Assembly (NCBI RefSeq): GCF_002091475.1
Contig: NZ_BCTR01000027.1
Span: 93,631-157,630 of the forward strand
Direction: 5' to 3'
Length of the DNA: 64,000 nucleotides
Origin: Sphingomonas azotifigens NBRC 15497
GTDB taxonomy: Bacteria > Pseudomonadota > Alphaproteobacteria > Sphingomonadales > Sphingomonadaceae
The position numbers and the translations under genes are program-made. The notes under the pieces were generated by a model that searched no databases, was not told the DNA's origin, and saw only the letters and a program-made list of their open reading frames with translations. Shown here piece by piece: positions 58,633 to 64,000 of the stretch (its first letter is position 1; each line of letters opens with the position of its first letter).

Positions 58633-59400
58633 CTACCAGATCGCGTCGCCGCGCAGGATCGCTTCGGTTCCCCGGTCGGCGAAGATGCATTGTCCGATCA
58701 GCAGGCTGTTTTCTTCGGAAGCGAGGAAGCGCGCCAGAACGCCGATTTCCGTCGCCTTGGAGAGTGTCTGCTCCGCTTGCGGATGCATGGCCTGCAACCA
58801 TGTTGCTATCGCGGGCGCTGCCAGGCCCTTTTGGGTGCGCGGGGTTTCGATCAGGCCGGGGGCGATCGCATTGATCCGGATCCCCGCGTCGTTCCACCGG
58901 GGATGGATGGCGGCGCGGCGCATCCACCGCGCTACTGCGGTCTTGGCGGCAATATAATATTGTTGCAGTGTGGTTTCGTCACCATAGCGGGCGACGAGTT
59001 CGGTCTCGTCGCCTGACAAAAGCAACTCCACCAGCGCGGCATCGCTTGGCTCGAGCGACATGCGGGACGTGGTTACCACCACGCGGGGTGCTTTCGACAT
59101 CGCGAGCAGCGGGTGCAGCCCTTCCACGATGACGACTGTCCCGAAATAATTGACCCGGAGAAGGTCCAGGGTCGGACCGCCGCCTCCGGCCCATGTCACC
59201 ACCGCATCTATCCCGCTCGGAGCAAGTTCGAACAGCCTGCGGATGACTTCCTTTCGCCCTTCCTCCTGCGCCAGATCCGCATTGACATCACATCCGGATA
59301 GATCGACGCGCAGAACGCGGTCTCCATCCGCTTCCAGTGCCGCGCAGGTTGCTTCTCCCAAACCGCTATTCGCGCCGGTTACCACCGCTGTCCTGTTCAT
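58633..59400 (-). CDS. Short-chain dehydrogenase/reductase
   Basis: SDR of 255 residues: TGANSGLGEATCAALEADG, TWAGGGG in place of NNAG, catalytic region TTSRMSLEPSD ... YYIAAK. It is similar in style to 3-alpha-hydroxysteroid dehydrogenase/carbonyl reductase-type SDRs (short Rossmann loop, GADLVDDLRN-like LSGCDVNADLAQEEG), but this likeness is only a pattern. ATG 59400 (or GTG 59403) has AGGA upstream. Operator copy 12 is about 115 bp upstream, placing it in the regulon. Confidence 0.88.
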   Translation of the reverse strand: MNRTAVVTGANSGLGEATCAALEADGDRVLRVDLSGCDVNADLAQEEGRKEVIRRLFELAPSGIDAVVTWAGGGGPTLDLLRVNYFGTVVIVEGLHPLLAMSKAPRVVVTTSRMSLEPSDAALVELLLSGDETELVARYGDETTLQQYYIAAKTAVARWMRRAAIHPRWNDAGIRINAIAPGLIETPRTQKGLAAPAIATWLQAMHPQAEQTLSKATEIGVLARFLASEENSLLIGQCIFADRGTEAILRGDAIW

Positions 59401-59466
59401 CACGGAAATATCCTGCAGCTATGAAGAGCATCGTGCGTCGGCTGGCGGCGCGATTTCGGAGATCGC

Positions 59467-59485
59467 CCGTCCCCTATAGGGACGG
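59467..59485. terminator. Hairpin between LysR and SDR genes
   Basis: Perfect 7-bp stem CCGTCCC/GGGACGG with a 5-nt loop, between operator copy 12 and the SDR start. It may be a leader stem in the SDR mRNA or end LysR transcripts. Confidence 0.4.
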
Positions 59486-59514
59486 TAGAGCATAAGAGCC
59501 GAGCTGTGCAATAC

Positions 59515-59534
59515 AATCTATCGATTGATTGATT
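59515..59534. promoter_or_regulatory. Shared palindromic operator, copy 12
   Basis: AATCTATCGATTGATTGATT, upstream of the SDR (start 59400) and downstream of the LysR stop (59620). Left half is the consensus; the right arm GATTGATT is symmetric with AATC. Confidence 0.6.
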
Positions 59535-59619
59535 TCAGGGGCCTGTTTGGAGAATCGCCTCTGCGCGCGTCGCAGTATCGGGCGGCACCGCCCCCAGCGT
59601 CTTGGTATGCGCCGGCGCG

Positions 59620-60489
59620 CTACAGCGCCAGCATTTGCTGGAGGTGTTCTACCAGCGCGCTGACCCGAGCAGGAGGATCGGGCGCATGGGCCGCGAAAAC
59701 GCCGACGTCTTCCGATCCGGCATAGCTGGGCAGCAGCCGTCGCAGCGATCCGTCGCTGAGTGCGTGGCGGACGTCCCATAGCGACCGAAGCGCGACCCCG
59801 CAGCCGCCGATCGCAAGTTCGCGGACCACTTCGCTCGAGTTGGTGTCAACGAAGCTCTGACCCGCCAGGGTAACGGGCCCCTCCGGGCCTTGCAGTCGCC
59901 ATGGCAACTGGCTGTCGGTGGCGAGCAGCCGATGCCGGGTCAGTTCTGCCAGCGTGTGCGGCTCCCCAGCCAGTTCGAGATAGGCGGGGGAGGCACATAA
60001 TACCCGTTGGCTGGTACCGAGGCGATGCCCCACCAGGCCGGGGCCAACCTCGCGAGCGATCCGGATCGCGAGGTCGTGACGGCCATCCAGCAAATCGACG
60101 AAGTCGTCGGAGAGGTCGATCGACAGCGTGACCTGGGAATGGGTGGCAAGGAAGCTGGGCAGCGTCGGCACGACGTGCATTCGGCCGAAGGATGTGGGCG
60201 CGGTGACCCGCAACGGCCCGCGCACCAAGCTGTGGCGGCCCGCAATCCGGTTTTCGGCAACGGTGAGCGCGGCGCGTATCGGCGAAAGCGTGTCGAGCAG
60301 ATCCTTCCCCGCTGCGGTAAGCACCAGCCGTCGGGTGGTCCGGTTGAGCAACCGGGCGCCGAGCCGCTGCTCCAGTCGGGCAAGCCGTTTCGAAAGGGCG
60401 GGGGTGGAAAGGCCGCGCCGCCGCGCCGCCGCCGAGATCGATCCGGCATCCAGAATATCGAGGAACAGATCGTAATCGGGATCGAACAT
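59620..60489 (-). CDS. LysR family transcriptional regulator
   Basis: LysR-type regulator of 289 residues. Winged helix-turn-helix in residues 1-60 (GSISAAARRRGLSTPALSKRL; LGARLLNRTTRRLVLT) and a periplasmic-binding-like effector domain. Divergent from malate synthase G across a 97-bp gap with an AT-rich dyad (60516-60529), so it probably controls glyoxylate assimilation. Its family is of the type lacking a strong effector clue. No copy of the shared palindrome is visible between it and glcB. Confidence 0.93.
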   Translation of the reverse strand: MFDPDYDLFLDILDAGSISAAARRRGLSTPALSKRLARLEQRLGARLLNRTTRRLVLTAAGKDLLDTLSPIRAALTVAENRIAGRHSLVRGPLRVTAPTSFGRMHVVPTLPSFLATHSQVTLSIDLSDDFVDLLDGRHDLAIRIAREVGPGLVGHRLGTSQRVLCASPAYLELAGEPHTLAELTRHRLLATDSQLPWRLQGPEGPVTLAGQSFVDTNSSEVVRELAIGGCGVALRSLWDVRHALSDGSLRRLLPSYAGSEDVGVFAAHAPDPPARVSALVEHLQQMLAL

Positions 60490-60515
60490 TTGAAACCCAC
60501 AGGAAAGGGTGATGT

Positions 60516-60529
60516 GAATTATATCATTC
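60516..60529. promoter_or_regulatory. AT-rich dyad in the LysR/glcB promoter gap
   Basis: GAAT-TATATC-ATTC, a 4-bp inverted repeat with a 6-bp spacer in an AT-rich patch between the divergent LysR gene and glcB. LysR binding is inferred from position only. Confidence 0.4.
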
Positions 60530-60586
60530 TACCGCGGGTATCGTCGGTGCGCTAGAATCGCTCCAACACGGATGGGAGGTGTCGGC

Positions 60587-62689
60587 ATGGTCGCGTATCG
60601 GGACAAGGCGGGTTTGAAGGTTGCCGCCGCGCTGGCGGACTTTGTCGATGGGCGGGTGCTGGCCGGCACGGGCATTTCCGCCGATCAGTTCTGGCAGGGC
60701 GCTGCCGCGTTGTTCGATCGCTTCGTGCCGGCCAACCGGGCGCTGCTTGCCCGCCGCGATGCGCTTCAGACCGCCATTGACACCTGGCATCGCAGCCATG
60801 CGGGCCAGTCGCATGACCCGGCCGCCTATGCCGCCTTCCTTCGCGACATCGGCTATCTGCTGCCCACGCCGGCGCCGTTCCGCGTCGATCCCCGCAATGT
60901 CGATCCCGAACTGGCAATAATTGCCGGGCCGCAACTGGTCGTGCCGGTGCTCAATGCGCGCTTCCTGCTCAACGCCGCCAATGCCCGCTGGGGCAGTCTC
61001 TACGATGCGCTCTACGGTACCGACGCGCTTCCCGGCAGCGCATCCGGTCCGGGCTATGATCCGGCCCGCGGTGCGCAGGTGATCGGCTGGGCCAAGGCGT
61101 TTCTGGATCGCGCGGTGCCGCTTGCATGGGGGCGTTGGGCGGAATGGGACGGCACTGCACTGTCGCTGGCCGATCCGGCGCAACTGGTTGGCCGAGCAGG
61201 GAACAATATTCTGTTTGTTCATCACGGCCTGCACATCGAAGTGGTGATCGATCCCGCCCATCCCATCGGGAAGAGCGACCCGGCCGGCATTGCCGACGTG
61301 ATCCTGGAATCGGCGACCTCCACGATCTGTGATTTCGAGGATTCGGTCGCGGCGGTCGATGCCGAGGACAAGGTGCTTGCCTATGCCAATTGGCTGGGGC
61401 TGATGCGCGGCGATCTGGAGGAAACCTTCGACAAGGGCGGCAAGACCGTCACGCGTCGCCTTGCCCCCGATCGCGCCTATGTCGCGCCCGACGGCACCGC
61501 CTTTACCCTGCCCGGGCGTTCGCTGCTGCTGATCCGCAATGTCGGCCATCTGATGACGACGCCGGCGGTGCTGCTGCCCGATGGCGGCGAGGCGCCGGAA
61601 GGCATTCTCGACGGCATCGTCTCCGCCGCGATCGCGCTGCACGACCTGCAGGGTAGCGGCCCGCTGCGCAACAGCCGTGCCGGATCGATCTATATCGTCA
61701 AGCCGAAGATGCATGGTCCGGAGGAAGTCGCCTTCGCCAATGATCTGTTCGACGCGATCGAGGATCTGCTCGGGCTCGCCCGCCACACGCTCAAGATCGG
61801 CGTGATGGATGAGGAGCGCCGCACCAGCGCCAATCTGGCGGCGTGCATCCAGGCGGTGAAAGAACGGATCGTCTTCATCAACACCGGCTTCCTCGATCGC
61901 ACCGGCGACGAGATCCACACGTCGATGCAGGCCGGCGCGATGCTGCGGAAAGGGGACATGAAGACGAGCGCCTGGATCCAGGCCTATGAGAATCGCAACG
62001 TCCAGATCGGCCTGGCCTGCGGGCTCTCCGGCAAGGCGCAGATCGGCAAGGGGATGTGGGCGATGCCCGATCGCATGGCCGACATGCTCGCGCAGAAGAT
62101 CGGCCATCCGCAATCGGGGGCGACCACGGCCTGGGTGCCTTCGCCCACCGCGGCGACGCTCCACGCCACGCACTATCACCAGATCGACGTGTTCGCGCGC
62201 CAGGCCGAGCGTGCGGCCGAGCCGATCGCGCCGCTCGACGCGCTGCTGACGATCCCGCGCGCCCAGGGAGAGAATTGGTCGGAAGAGGCGATCCGCGACG
62301 AGATCGACAACAATGCCCAGGGCATTCTCGGCTATGTCGTGCGCTGGATCGACCAGGGTGTCGGCTGCTCGAAGGTGCCGGACATCCATGATGTCGGCCT
62401 GATGGAGGACCGCGCGACGCTGCGTATCTCCAGCCAGCATCTCGCCAACTGGCTGCGCCATGGTGTGATCACGCCGGGGCAGGTGGACGAGGCGCTGCTG
62501 CGCATGGCGGCGAAGGTCGATGCGCAGAACGCCGGCGACCCGCTCTACCGGCCGATGGCGAGCGATCCGGCGGCGAGCCTCGCCTTCCAGGCGGCACGGG
62601 CGCTGGTGTTCGAGGGGGAGAAACAGCCCAATGGCTATACCGAGCCGCTGCTCCACGCTTTCCGATCGAAGGCAAAGGCAGGGGGCTGA
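60587..62689 (+). CDS. glcB: Malate synthase G
   Basis: Malate synthase G of 700 residues (family about 720). It condenses glyoxylate with acetyl-CoA to malate. Mg-binding region [42 protein letters not shown], and the C-terminal [38 protein letters not shown] (shortened) are characteristic. ATG 60587 is preferred (GGGAGG seven bases upstream) over an upstream frame start at 60572. Together with glcDEFG it completes glycolate to malate. The window has no isocitrate lyase, so its glyoxylate probably comes from glycolate or a pathway product. Confidence 0.96.
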   Translation: MVAYRDKAGLKVAAALADFVDGRVLAGTGISADQFWQGAAALFDRFVPANRALLARRDALQTAIDTWHRSHAGQSHDPAAYAAFLRDIGYLLPTPAPFRVDPRNVDPELAIIAGPQLVVPVLNARFLLNAANARWGSLYDALYGTDALPGSASGPGYDPARGAQVIGWAKAFLDRAVPLAWGRWAEWDGTALSLADPAQLVGRAGNNILFVHHGLHIEVVIDPAHPIGKSDPAGIADVILESATSTICDFEDSVAAVDAEDKVLAYANWLGLMRGDLEETFDKGGKTVTRRLAPDRAYVAPDGTAFTLPGRSLLLIRNVGHLMTTPAVLLPDGGEAPEGILDGIVSAAIALHDLQGSGPLRNSRAGSIYIVKPKMHGPEEVAFANDLFDAIEDLLGLARHTLKIGVMDEERRTSANLAACIQAVKERIVFINTGFLDRTGDEIHTSMQAGAMLRKGDMKTSAWIQAYENRNVQIGLACGLSGKAQIGKGMWAMPDRMADMLAQKIGHPQSGATTAWVPSPTAATLHATHYHQIDVFARQAERAAEPIAPLDALLTIPRAQGENWSEEAIRDEIDNNAQGILGYVVRWIDQGVGCSKVPDIHDVGLMEDRATLRISSQHLANWLRHGVITPGQVDEALLRMAAKVDAQNAGDPLYRPMASDPAASLAFQAARALVFEGEKQPNGYTEPLLHAFRSKAKAGG

Positions 62690-62786
62690 CAGGTCCCGAA
62701 GGGGCGAGGCCTGCCATCGGAGCGGAAGGCGCCCGATCCACCGGTGAAGCAATACGCGGCAGGTCTGCGCGTGAGGAGGGTAGAGG

Positions 62787-63977
62787 ATGGAAGAGATCTT
62801 CATTTTGGCGGGCACCCGGACCGCGATTGGCGACTTTGGCGGCGGTCTGAAGGACGTGGCCCCCGCCGATCTGGGCGCGACGGTCATCGGCGAGGCGATC
62901 CGCCGTGCCGCACTGACGCCTGCCGATATCGAGCATGTCGTCATGGGGCAGGTGATCCCGACGCTACCTTCCGACGCGTATATGGCGCGCGTGGCAGCGG
63001 TGCGTGCCGGCATTCCGCACGGGGCCCCGGCGCTGACTCTCAACCGGCTCTGCGGTTCGGGCCTGCAGGCGGTGATTTCGGCGGCGCAGATGATCGCGCT
63101 TGGCGAAATCGGCGTGGCCGTGGCCGGCGGCGCGGAGAGCATGAGTCGCGCACCCTATCTTGCCACGGGTGTCCGCTGGGGCACCAAGATGGGCGATACT
63201 GCCCTGCTCGACATGATGGTGGGGGCGCTGTCCGACCCGTTCGACGCCGTTCATATGGGCGTCACGGCGGAGAACGTCGCCGAGCGCTTCGACGTCTCAC
63301 GTGAAGCCCAGGACGCGCTCGCCGCCGAAAGTCATGCCCGCGCGGCCCGCGCCATCGCCGAGGGCCGGTTCGCGGCGCAGATCGTCCCGGTCGAGGTAAA
63401 GACCCGCAAGGGTATCACCGCCTTTGCCACCGACGAGCATGTCCGCGCCGAGACGACGGCGGAAAGCCTTGCGGCGCTGCGTCCGGCCTTTCGACGCGAC
63501 GGATCGGTGACGGCGGGCAATGCCTCGGGCCTAAACGACGGTGCCGCGGCGCTGGTACTGGCTTCTGCGCGCGCGGCCGAGGCGCGCGGATTGCAGCCGA
63601 TGGCCCGGATCCTCGGTTGGGGTCATGCCGGCGTCGACCCGCAGATCATGGGGATCGGCCCCGTCGAAGCGGTGCCGATCGCGCTGCGCCGCGCGGGCGT
63701 GACGCTTGATCAGATCGACGTGATCGAGGCCAACGAAGCCTTTGCTGCCCAAGCCTGTGCCGTCGCGGCGCAACTGGGCTTCGATCCGGCCAAGGTCAAT
63801 CCCAACGGCAGCGGCATCGCGCTCGGCCACCCGATCGGCGCTACCGGCGCGATCATCTTGGTGAAGGCACTGTACGAGCTGCAGCGGACCGGCGGGCGCT
63901 ATGGCCTCGTCACGATGTGCATCGGTGGCGGCCAGGGCATCGCCATGGTCATCGAACGCATGGAGGCGCACGCATGA
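62787..63977 (+). CDS. Acetyl-CoA acetyltransferase / beta-ketothiolase
   Basis: Thiolase of 396 residues with a complete active site: Cys89 in LNRLCGSGLQAVIS, His in GIALGHPIGATGA and Cys in TMCIGGGQG. It resembles acetoacetyl-CoA or broad beta-ketothiolases more than the divergent thiolase at 2374. ATG 62787 follows GAGGAGGGTAGAGG. Its stop overlaps the start of the ETF beta gene (ATGA), so it supplies the last step of beta-oxidation next to the electron carrier of the acyl-CoA dehydrogenases. Confidence 0.94.
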   Translation: MEEIFILAGTRTAIGDFGGGLKDVAPADLGATVIGEAIRRAALTPADIEHVVMGQVIPTLPSDAYMARVAAVRAGIPHGAPALTLNRLCGSGLQAVISAAQMIALGEIGVAVAGGAESMSRAPYLATGVRWGTKMGDTALLDMMVGALSDPFDAVHMGVTAENVAERFDVSREAQDALAAESHARAARAIAEGRFAAQIVPVEVKTRKGITAFATDEHVRAETTAESLAALRPAFRRDGSVTAGNASGLNDGAAALVLASARAAEARGLQPMARILGWGHAGVDPQIMGIGPVEAVPIALRRAGVTLDQIDVIEANEAFAAQACAVAAQLGFDPAKVNPNGSGIALGHPIGATGAIILVKALYELQRTGGRYGLVTMCIGGGQGIAMVIERMEAHA

Positions 63978-64000
63978 AGGTCCTGGTACCGGTCAAGCGC
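63974..64000 (+). CDS. etfB: Electron-transfer flavoprotein beta subunit (5' end only)
   Basis: Only nine codons are visible before the right edge: MKVLVPVKR, which is the standard N-terminus of EtfB. It starts in ATGA overlap with the thiolase stop. ETF accepts electrons from acyl-CoA dehydrogenases. The short stretch makes the call likely but not certain. Confidence 0.75.

Noticed and set aside
818..59534. Identity of the palindrome with the known KstR or KstR2 operators
   Set aside because: Those motifs, as I know them, have different cores (AAC-type or CAAG-CTTG arms); the CG-NN-CG core here does not match either.
60524..63142. Open frame of over 870 codons on the minus strand opposite malate synthase G
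   Set aside because: It is Arg/Asp-rich antisense of a strongly conserved gene and shows no domain; high GC makes such long shadows common here.
1..64000. CRISPR arrays, tRNA/rRNA genes, insertion sequences, integrases, attachment sites
   Set aside because: None seen: no regularly spaced repeats, no clover-leaf-like sequences at gene ends, no transposase or integrase motifs in any frame.

Overview
The window is 64 kb of high-GC DNA with the codon style and gene families of an alphaproteobacterium, most likely a sphingomonad. That placement is an inference from protein families; there is no rRNA or other marker gene here. I see no tRNA, rRNA, CRISPR array, insertion sequence or phage gene. 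Almost all of it is one accessory catabolic supercluster built around CoA-thioester chemistry.

Layout, left to right. 1-755: partial acyl-CoA dehydrogenase. 885-5178: thiolase, HIT protein and DUF2889 protein, then an MFS transporter. 5212-6881: DUF35 protein with a cysteine-less thiolase-like protein. 7007-10660: two TetR regulators flanking an epoxide hydrolase and a PF10118 protein. 10785-17418: six-gene minus-strand operon (thiolase, crotonase/3-hydroxyacyl-CoA dehydrogenase, two crotonases, NIPSNAP protein, effector-gated flavin reductase). 17647-27281: SDRs, aldehyde and alcohol dehydrogenases, a GMC oxidoreductase, two DapB-fold dehydrogenases and a decayed P450. 27319-33133: amidohydrolase operon with three adenylate-forming-type proteins. 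33570-41385: acyl-CoA ligase, paired acyl-CoA dehydrogenases, IclR regulator, RibB, crotonase and thioesterase. 41526-53870: an eleven-gene minus-strand operon (bifunctional FadB-like protein, ADP-forming acyl-CoA synthetase, crotonases, Fe-type alcohol dehydrogenase, MaoC hydratase, a second DUF35/thiolase pair, SDR, P450). 54230-63977: glycolate oxidase (glcDEFG), SDR, LysR regulator, malate synthase G and a beta-ketothiolase. The start of an ETF beta-subunit gene is at the right edge.

How the parts could work together (inference). P450, epoxide hydrolase, GMC oxidase, alcohol dehydrogenases and aldehyde dehydrogenase would oxidise a hydrocarbon-like substrate to an acid. Several ligases would make the CoA ester. 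Acyl-CoA dehydrogenases (recharged through ETF), crotonases, hydroxyacyl-CoA dehydrogenases, thiolases and two DUF35/thiolase-like retro-aldolase candidates would dismantle it. The glycolate/malate-synthase module would assimilate a C2 fragment. The set resembles steroid-side-chain or terpenoid catabolism in kind, but I cannot name the substrate.

The strongest unlisted signal is a 20-bp imperfect palindrome, roughly AAYCTATCG-NN-CGATAGRTT. I find it at twelve places, all in intergenic DNA, mostly in the gap between divergent gene pairs. It ties the cluster together as one regulon. The second is that all seven stand-alone crotonases lack one or both of the two catalytic glutamates of enoyl-CoA hydratase, while both bifunctional enzymes keep them.
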